Of a stretch of DNA of 15,853 nt, positions 1 to 7,982 are shown piece after piece; within the stretch, counting starts at the first letter, position 1, and each line of letters begins with the position of its first letter. The translations under genes were made by a program, and so were the position numbers. The DNA is from Bacteroidota bacterium (GTDB lineage: Bacteria > Bacteroidota > Ignavibacteria > Ignavibacteriales > Melioribacteraceae): the NCBI GenBank assembly GCA_023381535.1, contig JAMCSN010000273.1, positions 1-15,853 on the forward strand, read 5' to 3'. The notes under the pieces were generated by a model, which made no database searches, had not been told where the DNA came from, and was given only the letters and a program-made list of their open reading frames with translations.

Positions 1-23
1 TGTAGGAAGCCCATAAAATTGAA

Positions 24-260
24 TTATTCATTTTCTTTGTGTCCCGCTGAGTGATCTGACAAAGAATTAAGCTTATTGAGCGAGTTACTGTTTATTGCTT
101 TTATTAATCCAATGGTAATCAGGCTGAGCATCGCGGTAAGAAAAACGAAAATAGCAAATGAGTTGATAAGAACTTTTTCGACAGACATACCTCTTTGAAT
201 GAAGTAGATGATCGAAAAGAAAAAAACCAACAAGCCCAATCTCAATACTATTTTATTCAT
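24..260 (-). CDS. Small two-helix membrane protein, unrecognised
   Basis: I do not recognise this 78-residue protein. It shows two hydrophobic segments, about residues 5-20 and 31-54, separated by a short polar stretch (RGMSVEKV), and then a polar, Ser/Asn/His-rich tail ending in KENE. This looks like a helical hairpin in the inner membrane. I chose the ATG at 260. A TTG nine codons upstream (287) is in frame, but it falls upstream of the transcription start predicted from the promoter candidate at 290-305, and the ATG has an AAAAGG-like site about 10 bases ahead. It follows flhG on the same strand after a gap of 103 bases, so it may be a separate transcript. Its position suggests a flagellar or envelope role, but this is inference. 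Many flagellar clusters carry fliA after flhG; this is not a sigma factor. Confidence 0.7.
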   Translation of the reverse strand: MNKIVLRLGLLVFFFSIIYFIQRGMSVEKVLINSFAIFVFLTAMLSLITIGLIKAINSNSLNKLNSLSDHSAGHKENE

Positions 261-289
261 AACGGCAGCGCCTTTTTTACCAATCAAAT

Positions 290-305
290 TGCAAAGACTA
301 TACCA
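290..305 (-). promoter_or_regulatory. Candidate sigma-54 promoter
   Basis: On the minus strand the bases read TGGTATAGTCTTTGCA. The GG (303-304) and GC (291-292) dinucleotides have the exact spacing of a -24/-12 promoter, and the TTTGCA half is a full match. The -24 half departs from TGGCACG at three positions. A start near 280 would leave a leader of about 20 bases before the ATG at 260. This is a pattern match by eye; no activator site was identified. Confidence 0.4.
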
Positions 306-363
306 CCACAGGATTTTGTTTGTACCGGAAAAAATTTTGAAAATGAAAGTTTTTGCGGGGATT

Positions 364-1209
364 CTAAACGGTTTCCGCGGCGTCTTTGGTCATTATTAGC
401 CACGTGGCGATGGACTCGAATCGTTCTGCAATTGAAGATATTTCTTCGGCGGTTCTGGATTGCGGTGTGCTTCTCAAATATAACTCTTGATTCAGAATTG
501 ATTGATGAATCGCGTTACTGAAAGATATCCATCCGAGAAAGTTTGGCTCGACGCCAAGAAAATGTTTGGACGCCATCGAAAGATTCGAGAAAGAATTTTT
601 TGCTTCTTCAGCGCTGCTGCATTTGTTAAGAACTACTAAGTCGTTTGCGCAGTTCCCTTCGTTTTTGAGAAGTTTGATTACGGCATACGCATCCATAATG
701 GCTGTCGGTTCAGGAGAAGTTAGAAGTATGTTGAAGTTGGATTTCGAAAGCTGGTAAAGCGTAAGTTCACCGGCGCCGGCTGCAGAATCAAGAATAAAAT
801 AATCGTACTTAGCTGCAAGCCGATTCAATGCGATGAAGAAGTAATCTATCGCATCTCTATTTACGTGCGGATGGTCTTCTCTGCCTGAGTCTCCGAAAAT
901 AAAATGAAGATTCGAGGAATAACTGAAAACTAATTCTTCCAACGATTTCTTTTTTTCGAAAAATTCGGAAAGGAAACTATCCGTGGTTTTATTCAACAAT
1001 ATGTTCAGATTAGAAAAATTAAGATCGAAGTCGATTAGAAGAACTTTCTTACCCGACCTTGCAAGTGTGTATGCAAAGTTAGCGGCGAAGAAAGATTTAC
1101 CCGTTCCCCCTTTTCCGGAACTAACGGAAATTATTTTTGAAGCGGGTAAATTATTCTCTCTTCCCGCCATGCGGGATAGTTGAATTATCCGTGATGCTTG
1201 TCCGTTCAT
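364..1209 (-). CDS. flhG: FlhG, MinD/ParA-type ATPase controlling flagellar number
   Basis: 281 residues. FlhG is a MinD-like ATPase that dimerises on the membrane when ATP-bound, stimulates the GTPase FlhF, and limits flagellar number. Visible features are a deviant Walker A loop KGGTGKS at residues 33-39, a DFD motif at 60-62 (LLIDFDLNFSN), and a switch II region starting at D141 (DSAAG). A C-terminal stretch around residues 254-273 (EISSIAERFESIATWLIM) could be the amphipathic membrane-targeting helix. The N-terminus carries GQASRIIQL (residues 3-11) where FlhG proteins usually have the FlhF-activating DQAxxLR motif; the Asp and the Leu-Arg are replaced. Its ATG overlaps the flhF stop by four bases (ATGA), implying translational coupling. 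MinD itself is unlikely given the flhF neighbour and the N-terminal extension. Confidence 0.93.
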   Translation of the reverse strand: MNGQASRIIQLSRMAGRENNLPASKIISVSSGKGGTGKSFFAANFAYTLARSGKKVLLIDFDLNFSNLNILLNKTTDSFLSEFFEKKKSLEELVFSYSSNLHFIFGDSGREDHPHVNRDAIDYFFIALNRLAAKYDYFILDSAAGAGELTLYQLSKSNFNILLTSPEPTAIMDAYAVIKLLKNEGNCANDLVVLNKCSSAEEAKNSFSNLSMASKHFLGVEPNFLGWISFSNAIHQSILNQELYLRSTPQSRTAEEISSIAERFESIATWLIMTKDAAETV

Positions 1210-2321
1210 GAGAAAAGTTTACCGGTGTAAATTAAGTTTGCAAGGTAATTCGGATTCACCGAAACAATATCATCGGGAATAGTTTGACCGTTTGTTAAAA
1301 ACATGACCGGCACATTATGCGTCGTGGAAAGGTTCATGATATTGCCGAACGCAACGGCTTCATCAACCTTAGAAAAAATAACCGACTTGTAATTCAAAAC
1401 TTTGAATTTCTCCGCAATATCGTTCAGCGTTCTGGTTGAACTGGTCGAGTTGACCACAAGAATTGTTTCTTCAACGCCGGCTGCATCCAAATACTTTTTG
1501 ATCGACTCAAGATTCTGCTTCGCTTTTTGGCTGCGCCCAACTGTGTCTATAAAAATCAGTTCTTTGTTTTTAAACTTCTTAATCAGCTTAGGCATGTCTT
1601 CCGGTTCGTATGCCACCTCCATCTCGATATCGCTTACTTCGGAAAAAATCCTAAGTTGATCTATCGCACCGAGTCTGTACGTGTCAATCGATATCAAACC
1701 GACTTTCAGTTTGTGAATTATTTTTGAGATCACTGCAAGCTTTGCGATGCATGTTGTCTTACCGACACCCGTTGGACCAACAAGTGCAATCTTTGTCGTT
1801 TTGTTTTTCTTAACCTTGAAGCTCGTTGTCGGTATCAGAGATGCCATACTTGAAATAAGATAGTTTTCAAGATTGGAACTCTCAAGAAAATTGTATGAAT
1901 CCCATAAATGCTTAGTCAGGTCCTTAACAATATTTTTATTCACTTCATGATCTTCAAGCGTGGTTGCAAGTTCATCCACGGCTTTTTCAATTTCCTTCGA
2001 AGAAGATTTTTTTTCCGAACCATCCCCTTCTCCTTCAAGATAAGAACTTTCTTCACCCCGTCCGTAAATCCTTTTCGAAAGTTTTTCCAATTCAGCTTGA
2101 AATGTTGAACCGCTAACTGAAGTTGGTGTGCTTTGCTTTGCGGGTTTAGAAGTCGGCGCTTGATCAATTCCGGCAGTAATTTCGTACATGTTTTTCATGC
2201 CGTGACGTTTTTCTCCTTCAATGATGCGCGTTCCAAGAATAATCGCATCAAGACCGAGTTCCTTTTTCATCTGCTGCGTCGCTTCTTTCAATGACGGCGC
2301 CAAATATTTTTTAACTTGCAT
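1206..2321 (-). CDS. flhF: FlhF, SRP-type GTPase for flagellar placement
   Basis: 371 residues, a normal length for FlhF, the third SRP GTPase (with Ffh and FtsY), which marks the site of flagellar assembly. The N-terminal B domain (about 1-55) has the family pattern (KELGLDAIILGTR, residues 19-31). A charged, low-complexity linker spans about 55-115. The N and G domains follow: P-loop GPTGVGKTT at 182-190, SIDTYRLGAIDQL at 211-223, G3 as DTVGRS at 259-264 (DTAGRS is usual), G4 as SKVD at 317-320 (TKLD is usual), and GQTIPDDI at 345-352. The start overlaps the flhA end by 11 bases. A good Shine-Dalgarno-like AGAGGTGG sits just ahead of the ATG inside the last flhA codons. FlhG, next downstream, is its expected regulator. 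Confidence 0.95.
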   Translation of the reverse strand: MQVKKYLAPSLKEATQQMKKELGLDAIILGTRIIEGEKRHGMKNMYEITAGIDQAPTSKPAKQSTPTSVSGSTFQAELEKLSKRIYGRGEESSYLEGEGDGSEKKSSSKEIEKAVDELATTLEDHEVNKNIVKDLTKHLWDSYNFLESSNLENYLISSMASLIPTTSFKVKKNKTTKIALVGPTGVGKTTCIAKLAVISKIIHKLKVGLISIDTYRLGAIDQLRIFSEVSDIEMEVAYEPEDMPKLIKKFKNKELIFIDTVGRSQKAKQNLESIKKYLDAAGVEETILVVNSTSSTRTLNDIAEKFKVLNYKSVIFSKVDEAVAFGNIMNLSTTHNVPVMFLTNGQTIPDDIVSVNPNYLANLIYTGKLFS

Positions 2322-4362
2322 TGTCCACCTCTAATCTGCCGATGAATTCCAGTTCAATATTTGCCGGCAGTTCCGTATATGACAGAACCGTGAGCCCGGG
2401 GAAACTGCTGTTGATTAAACGGTAAAAATATGGCCGTATCGTTGCAGAGGTAATCAAAATAGGAGGATACCCCAGCGAGTAAAATTTTTCCATGACGGCT
2501 TTTAGCTGCGAACTTAGTTCACGTAAAACGGTTGGATGCAATCCAAGAGTTACAACATTGTCTTTCTGTGATTGCAGCGACTTTGTAACCGCGGTTTCTA
2601 GCGATTCGCCCAACGCGGCGGCATGAATGATTCCGTTCTGGTCCTTATAAATATTTCCGATTGCCTCGCCGATTGTATGCCGCACATATTCCGTTAACAC
2701 GTCAATGTTCTTTGTTGTTTTCGAATAATCAATTAGCGCTTCAAGTATCTGAACAAAATCTTTAATCGGTATATTTTCCCGCAGAAGATTCTGCAAAACT
2801 TTCTGAATCATTCCAAGATTAAGAACATCGGGATTGATTTCATCGATCACTGCCGGATATTCTTTTTTCAGATTCTCGAGAAGCTGTTTTACGTCCTGAC
2901 GTGTAATCACTTTGTCAAAATTCTTTTTCAGTAATTCCTGAAGATGAGTAGTAAGCACGGATATCGCATCAACGACAGTGTATCCCAGCATTTCGGCTTT
3001 TTCTTTTTCTTCGTTGGTAATCCAGAAACTTTGAAGGTCGAACGCTGGATCGGTAGTAGGCAATCCGTTTAATGCTTCTTGAATCGAACCCGGATTCATC
3101 GCCAGCATACGGTCAGGATAAATTTCATAACTGGAAATTATGTTTCCTTTTATCTTGATAATGTACTGGTTCGGTGATAATTGAAGATTATCTCTCACGC
3201 GAACCGGCGGAATCAAAACTCCGTATTCAAGCGCAATCAATTTCCGTGATGAAGAAATTTTTTGGAATAAGTTTCCCCCCTGCTTCTCATCAACCAGACT
3301 TATTAAACCGTAACCGATCTCAACTTCAATGGGATCTACCTGGAGATACTGCTCAACTTTTTCTTCGATTGGTTCGGACGTTATTATTTCTTCCTGTGCA
3401 ATCGCCAATGAAGCTTCGCGTTTATTCTTTTTAGAAACATACGAGCTAACGCCGAGCACGGCACTCAAAAAGACAAATGGTAATAGCGGCATTCCCGGGA
3501 TTAACGCAAACATGAATGATGCGCCGGAGACAGTTCCAAGCACGCGCGGATTTGAAAGCAGCTGCGTCTTCATCTGAAAATCTAAAGAAGTTCCGGCGGC
3601 ACTTCTTGTTACAACTAATCCAGCGGCAATCGAAATTACCAAAGCGGGAATTTGGGAAACCAATCCGTCGCCAATTGTTAGAATTGTATAATGTTGCAGC
3701 GCGTCTGTGAACGACATTCCTCTTTGCGCAACGCCGATTACAAATCCACCGATAATATTTACGACGTTAATAACCAATCCGGCAATTGCATCGCCTTTAA
3801 CAAACTTGCTGGCACCGTCCATTGCGCCGTAGAATTCCGCTTCGCGCGAAATCTGATCTCTTCTTTTTCGCGCTTCGCTTTCGTTAATCAAACCGGTATT
3901 CAAATCGGCATCGATTGCCATTTGCTTGCCGGGCATTGCATCCAAAGTGAAACGAGCAGCAACTTCCGAAATTCTTCCCGAACCTTTTACGATAACTATG
4001 AATTGAATTACGACAAGAATAATAAATACTATAAAACCCACAACGTAATTTCCGCTGACAACAAACGAACCGAATGATTCAATAACTTTGCCGGCATAAC
4101 CTTCAATTAAAATTAAGCGGGTTGAATTGATATTCAAACCAAGACGGAACAAAGTAGTTACAAGAAGTAATCCGGGGAACACAGATATATCAAGCGGCGA
4201 ACTTATGTAAAGCGCAACAATCAGCACCAAAATGGAAATGGTAAGATTCGTTGCAAGAAAATAATCCAGCATGCCGGCAGGCAACGGAATCAACATCAAT
4301 CCGATCAAAAAAATCAGACCGAAGCCGAGAACAATATCAGAATTTTTGCCGATGCCTTTCAT
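2311..4362 (-). CDS. flhA: FlhA, export gate protein of the flagellar type III system
   Basis: 683 residues, the normal family length. FlhA forms a nonameric ring in the inner membrane; its membrane part helps couple proton flow to export and its cytoplasmic part binds substrates and chaperones. The N-terminal half (about 1-310) holds several transmembrane helices. The cytoplasmic loop carries the FHIPEP signature at residues 130-153, including RFTLDAMPGKQMAID. The C-terminal domain starts near 320. The ATG lies three bases after the flhB stop. The gene overlaps flhF by 11 bases at its 3' end. I see no frameshift or missing block. Confidence 0.98.
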   Translation of the reverse strand: MKGIGKNSDIVLGFGLIFLIGLMLIPLPAGMLDYFLATNLTISILVLIVALYISSPLDISVFPGLLLVTTLFRLGLNINSTRLILIEGYAGKVIESFGSFVVSGNYVVGFIVFIILVVIQFIVIVKGSGRISEVAARFTLDAMPGKQMAIDADLNTGLINESEARKRRDQISREAEFYGAMDGASKFVKGDAIAGLVINVVNIIGGFVIGVAQRGMSFTDALQHYTILTIGDGLVSQIPALVISIAAGLVVTRSAAGTSLDFQMKTQLLSNPRVLGTVSGASFMFALIPGMPLLPFVFLSAVLGVSSYVSKKNKREASLAIAQEEIITSEPIEEKVEQYLQVDPIEVEIGYGLISLVDEKQGGNLFQKISSSRKLIALEYGVLIPPVRVRDNLQLSPNQYIIKIKGNIISSYEIYPDRMLAMNPGSIQEALNGLPTTDPAFDLQSFWITNEEKEKAEMLGYTVVDAISVLTTHLQELLKKNFDKVITRQDVKQLLENLKKEYPAVIDEINPDVLNLGMIQKVLQNLLRENIPIKDFVQILEALIDYSKTTKNIDVLTEYVRHTIGEAIGNIYKDQNGIIHAAALGESLETAVTKSLQSQKDNVVTLGLHPTVLRELSSQLKAVMEKFYSLGYPPILITSATIRPYFYRLINSSFPGLTVLSYTELPANIELEFIGRLEVDNAS

Positions 4363-4365
4363 TTT

Positions 4366-5451
4366 TTAGACGATACTCTTTCTTTTTTTCAAGTTTCTCA
4401 TTTGATAGATGTAAGCAAGAATTTGTGCGACTGCCTTAAACAACTTCGACGGAATCTCGTCGCCAACGTCGCACGTTTTATAAAGCGCCCGCGCCAGTTC
4501 AACATCTTCATACAGCGGCACATTATTTTCGAGAGCAACTTTTTTGATTCGCTGCGCCAATTCATCCATTCCTTTTGCTAAAACTTTTGGTGCGCTGTCC
4601 TGGTTGGATTCGTATTTAAGTGCAACGGCAAAGTGAGTGGGGTTTGTAATAACCACATCGGCTTTCGGAACATCTTTCATCATTCTGCCTTTCGCCGCCT
4701 GGATCATCCTTTTCCGGATTTGCGATTTAACGTGCGGATCGCCTTCGGTCTGCTTCATTTCTTCTTTTACTTCCTGCTTGGTCATCATCATTTCTTTTTT
4801 GAATTTATATTTCTGAAAAAAATAATCCGTTGCGGCTATCACAAAAAAGAATAGTAAGATTTTCCAAATCATCGCGAACGCGGAATCCAGCATAAACTCA
4901 ACCGTCTCTTCAATCGTAAGAGATACAAGCTGAAACGTATCTTGAATAAGTTTGGAGATTACGAGGTAAACGAACAATCCGATAATTAACAATTTTGCCA
5001 GCGACTTTAAGCTCTCAACCATAGAATTGGTTGAGAACAATATTTTTTTAACTCTGGCAATAGGATTGAACTTGTTCAAATTCGGCATGAAAACTTTGCC
5101 CGAGAACTTGAAACCGACCTGTGTTATATTGCTGACCAACGAGAAAACAACGACCGAAATAACTACCGGGGCAGATATTGTGAAAAAGAACAATGCCCAT
5201 TTCAAAAAATAAGCTTGAAGGACTGTTTGATTAAGCGCATACGCATCCAGCCGTCCGAAAAGATCTTTTGAAAATTCATTCAGTTTTTCGCCGAAGAATC
5301 CTCTGGAAAAATAAATTGCCATTAGTCCCGATCCGAAAACCGCAAGCGAGTTTAGTTCCATGCTTTTTGTAACTTGACCGCGGTCGCGCGCTTCGGTAAG
5401 TTTTTTCCCGGTAGGCTGTTCGGTTTTTTCCTGTCCGTCAATCTCAGCCAT
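4366..5451 (-). CDS. flhB: FlhB, export switch protein with autocleavage site
   Basis: 361 residues. FlhB is the membrane protein of the flagellar export gate that changes specificity from rod/hook to filament substrates after self-cleavage. The N-terminus has the family pattern EKTEQPTGKKLTEARDRGQV (residues 8-27). Four hydrophobic segments lie at about 35-50, 82-108, 150-168 and 189-212. A charged linker leads to the cytoplasmic domain with NPTH at residues 270-273; cleavage in the family is between Asn and Pro. The start is one base after the fliR stop (TAATATG). The partner FliK, which triggers the switch, is encoded at 12569-14728. Confidence 0.98.
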   Translation of the reverse strand: MAEIDGQEKTEQPTGKKLTEARDRGQVTKSMELNSLAVFGSGLMAIYFSRGFFGEKLNEFSKDLFGRLDAYALNQTVLQAYFLKWALFFFTISAPVVISVVVFSLVSNITQVGFKFSGKVFMPNLNKFNPIARVKKILFSTNSMVESLKSLAKLLIIGLFVYLVISKLIQDTFQLVSLTIEETVEFMLDSAFAMIWKILLFFFVIAATDYFFQKYKFKKEMMMTKQEVKEEMKQTEGDPHVKSQIRKRMIQAAKGRMMKDVPKADVVITNPTHFAVALKYESNQDSAPKVLAKGMDELAQRIKKVALENNVPLYEDVELARALYKTCDVGDEIPSKLFKAVAQILAYIYQMRNLKKRKSIV

Positions 5452-5452
5452 A

Positions 5453-6229
5453 TTACACGCTCATCGCTCTTATAATTTCCGAAAGCTGCGTTTCATACCC
5501 GCTTAATAAATTTTTTATTGCATAGACATAAATCGGAATAAGCATGGAAATCATTAGAAAGCCGAGACCTATTTTTGCCGGCTGTGAAATAAAAAATATC
5601 TGGATGTTTGGAATGACACGCGAAATAATTCCTTCGGCAATATGAATCAAGAAAAACGATGCGATGATTGGAGCTGCAATTTTCAGCGCAATTGTAAAAA
5701 CGGCAAATGAATATCTCGCCATTAACATCATCAGCGGCTGCGTTGCGGTAAATTTTCCGATTGGAACGATTGAGAACGAGGAAACCACTGCGGTAATTAA
5801 ATGATGATGACCGTTGATCAGAAAAAAAATCATCATGCTTGCGTAATAGATTAATTCTCCAACCACATTGTTCTGAATATTCTGCATCGGATTCAAAATA
5901 TCCGCAAACATCAAGCCCATATCGTAACCGATTAGGTGACCGGCGTAGGAAATTCCGTAAAACACAAAATTAAGCGCGAAGCCCATCATGAATCCCGTAA
6001 CCAGTTCCGCTATGGCATTGGTGAATATGGAAATCATATTCACATCAAAAACAATTTTAGTTTTATCAATCGTTAAGAATGTTATGTACGCAATGACAAG
6101 GGAAAGAGAAACCCTAACCAATACCGGAATGGAATTATGCCCAAGCACCGGCGCGGAAATCATCATCGCGAGAATCCGCAGAAAGATGAAAAGCACTAAT
6201 AAAAAATCAACGATTAATATCTCTGTCAT
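5453..6229 (-). CDS. fliR: FliR, export gate membrane protein
   Basis: 258 residues, typical of FliR. It forms the export channel with FliP and FliQ; in known complexes one FliR closes a helical assembly of five FliP and four FliQ. The sequence is almost entirely hydrophobic with about six membrane segments and the family's N-terminal pattern FLRILAMMISAPVLG (residues 16-30). The ATG overlaps the fliQ stop by four bases (ATGA, 6226-6229), so translation is probably coupled. flhB follows after one base. Confidence 0.96.
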   Translation of the reverse strand: MTEILIVDFLLVLFIFLRILAMMISAPVLGHNSIPVLVRVSLSLVIAYITFLTIDKTKIVFDVNMISIFTNAIAELVTGFMMGFALNFVFYGISYAGHLIGYDMGLMFADILNPMQNIQNNVVGELIYYASMMIFFLINGHHHLITAVVSSFSIVPIGKFTATQPLMMLMARYSFAVFTIALKIAAPIIASFFLIHIAEGIISRVIPNIQIFFISQPAKIGLGFLMISMLIPIYVYAIKNLLSGYETQLSEIIRAMSV

Positions 6230-6495
6230 TTGGGTAAGTTCTGAAACATTGTAAACATTCTAAGTGTTATGGCAACCATCTTATCAACTATCCACGGGAG
6301 AAGCATGATTATTACAATCGCGGTAACTATCAACTTGGGCACAAAGGTCAAAGTCATTTCTTGAATAGATGTAGCCGCCTGGAAAATCGAAATAAAAATT
6401 CCCACAATTAACGACACGCCGAGAATCGGCAGAAGAATTATGAACGTTGTGTAGAATACGTCTTTTAAAATTTGGATGATCAGTTCTTCGGTCAT
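6226..6495 (-). CDS. fliQ: FliQ, small export gate membrane protein
   Basis: 89 residues, exactly the family size. It has two membrane helices at about 13-36 and 50-72, joined by the conserved stretch QAATSIQEMTLTFVPK (residues 39-54), the best-kept part of FliQ/SctS proteins. It packs around FliP and FliR in the export gate. The start codon shares one base with the fliP stop (TAATG, 6493-6497) and the stop overlaps the fliR start by four bases. Confidence 0.97.
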   Translation of the reverse strand: MTEELIIQILKDVFYTTFIILLPILGVSLIVGIFISIFQAATSIQEMTLTFVPKLIVTAIVIIMLLPWIVDKMVAITLRMFTMFQNLPK

Positions 6496-7259
6496 TAGTG
6501 AAAACTCCTTATCAGCGAGCCGACAATTAAATTCCAGCCGTCAACAAGTATAAACAAAAGTATTTTGAACGGAAGCGAGATCATCATCGGCGGCATCATC
6601 ATCATTCCCATAGACATAAGAATACTTGATACGATCATATCAACCATTATGAACGGAATGAAAAGAAAGAATCCCATAGTAAAGCCGGCGCGCAGCTCGC
6701 TTAGCACAAATGCCGGAATGAGAACATAGGTTGGAACATCGTTGTGTGTATTGGGACGCGCTTGTTTAGATAAGCCGATGAACAATTCCAGATCCTCATC
6801 GCGGGTATTTCTGAACATGAACTGCCGAATTGGTTCAACGCCTTTATCGTACGCTTGTTGCACCGTTAGTTTATTATCCATTAAAGGTTTTAGAGCTTCA
6901 TCATTTACCTTAGACCACGTTGGAGCCATAATAAAAAAAGTAACAAACAATGCAACGCCGGCAAGCAGTTGAGACGGCGGCATCTGCTGCGTTCCAAGTG
7001 CGCTTTTTAAGAAACTGAAGACGATGATGATTCTCAAGTACGAGGTGGTCATTATAACTATTGAAGGCGCAAGAGAAAGCACCGTCATCAGCAGTAGTAT
7101 CTGAAGTGTTACGGAAACATCGTTTCCGTTTTGTGCCGTACCGATGCCGAGATTTATTTTAGGAAATGGTATTGCAGTTGGACTCTGCTGACCGAGAACG
7201 TTTGATAATGCAACTAAAAAAAATATCGGCGCAACCGCAAAAAAAATCTTTCTGTTCAT
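6495..7259 (-). CDS. fliP: FliP, export gate core protein
   Basis: 254 residues. FliP forms the pentameric core of the export channel. The N-terminus looks like a signal peptide (hydrophobic residues about 5-22, ending VLGQQ), as in other FliP proteins. The diagnostic motifs are present: TSYLRIIIVFSFLKSALGTQ (71-90), then QMPPSQLLAGVALF, a polar periplasmic region at about 115-180, and the C-terminal MGMMMMPPMMISLPFK. The ATG overlaps the fliO stop by four bases (ATGA, 7256-7259). The 3' end overlaps the fliQ start by one base. Confidence 0.98.
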   Translation of the reverse strand: MNRKIFFAVAPIFFLVALSNVLGQQSPTAIPFPKINLGIGTAQNGNDVSVTLQILLLMTVLSLAPSIVIMTTSYLRIIIVFSFLKSALGTQQMPPSQLLAGVALFVTFFIMAPTWSKVNDEALKPLMDNKLTVQQAYDKGVEPIRQFMFRNTRDEDLELFIGLSKQARPNTHNDVPTYVLIPAFVLSELRAGFTMGFFLFIPFIMVDMIVSSILMSMGMMMMPPMMISLPFKILLFILVDGWNLIVGSLIRSFH

Positions 7260-7597
7260 CGAATGCCCATATTCTGCTTTAGGATATCGATAAAATTCGG
7301 TTTTGCTTTTTGAATATCGAATCCGCCCTCGTCAATTTCTTTATAATCCAATTCTTGCAGAACGGAAATGTTGTTTTCGCTTATACCGAGAACCAAAATT
7401 TTATCTTCGATACGGACAAACGATAAATATTTTTTCGGCAGGATTATCTGGTTGTGCAAAACATCAACTTTCAGGTTGCGGAGTTTTCTTCCGGTCATTG
7501 AAACCGAGTACTTGCGCACCAACAAAAGAACTCCGAAGAGCAGCGCAAGCACAACAACCAGCGGTAGAATCGATTTTACTATATCAAGAAATGACAT
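7256..7597 (-). CDS. fliO: FliO, assembly factor for the FliP ring
   Basis: 113 residues. FliO is a poorly conserved bitopic membrane protein that helps assemble the FliP ring. A single membrane helix spans about residues 7-27, followed by RKYS and a small cytoplasmic domain of beta character (VDVLHNQIILPKKYLSFVRI, 44-63), the part typical of FliO. The call rests on this layout plus the position between fliN and fliP. The start shares one base with the fliN stop (TAATG, 7595-7599) and the stop overlaps fliP by four bases. Confidence 0.9.
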   Translation of the reverse strand: MSFLDIVKSILPLVVVLALLFGVLLLVRKYSVSMTGRKLRNLKVDVLHNQIILPKKYLSFVRIEDKILVLGISENNISVLQELDYKEIDEGGFDIQKAKPNFIDILKQNMGIR

Positions 7598-7974
7598 TAA
7601 AGAATATCCTTCAGTCTATTGTTCGGGTCAACAAGGCTTGTAATTCTTATTCCAAAGTGTTTATCTATAACAACAACTTCACCCTCGGCAATTTTTTTGT
7701 TGTTGACGAATACATCAACCGGTTCGCTGGCAAGCTTATCCAATTCTATAACATAACCGCGTTCAAGTTCAAGTATATCTTTTATCTGCATCTGTGTTCT
7801 GCCAAGTTCGATGTATATGTTCATCGGCAGGTCTTTAAGAAACAGCAATTTATCGTTGTACACTCCGCCGGTCTGTTTGGAATCATCAAATTCTTCGAAC
7901 TGCGCCATAGCGCTTTCCGTTTTCTCGCTAACGGCGCCGTTGTCGTCAAGTTGATTTAGTTCGTTGTTTTCCAT
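7597..7974 (-). CDS. fliN: FliN, C-ring switch protein
   Basis: 125 residues. FliN forms the lower part of the C-ring, takes part in the switch and docks the FliH-FliI export complex. The N-terminal 40 residues are acidic and variable. The SpoA (surface presentation of antigens) domain covers about 46-117: IYIELGRTQMQIKDILELER (53-72), then PVDVFVNNKKIAEGEVVVID (85-104), and the FGIRIT end. There is no CheC-like phosphatase part, so this is the short FliN and not FliY. The ATG is eight bases after the fliM stop, with AGGATGA serving as the ribosome site and overlapping that stop. Confidence 0.96.
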   Translation of the reverse strand: MENNELNQLDDNGAVSEKTESAMAQFEEFDDSKQTGGVYNDKLLFLKDLPMNIYIELGRTQMQIKDILELERGYVIELDKLASEPVDVFVNNKKIAEGEVVVIDKHFGIRITSLVDPNNRLKDIL

Positions 7975-7982
7975 TATTCATC

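Noticed and set aside
1..14. ATG on the minus strand at 14-12, nine bases after the stop of the small membrane protein gene
   Set aside because: It could begin the next gene, but only four codons are visible and no ribosome site stands out, so no gene can be claimed.
3691..4077. A 128-codon plus-strand open frame inside flhA
   Set aside because: It is antisense to the conserved FHIPEP region of flhA, whose coding frame is certain.
7303..7959. A 218-codon plus-strand open frame
   Set aside because: It runs antisense across fliO and nearly all of fliN, both firmly identified. It has no recognisable domain, an odd Cys/Phe/Tyr-rich composition and no ribosome site. It is a shadow.
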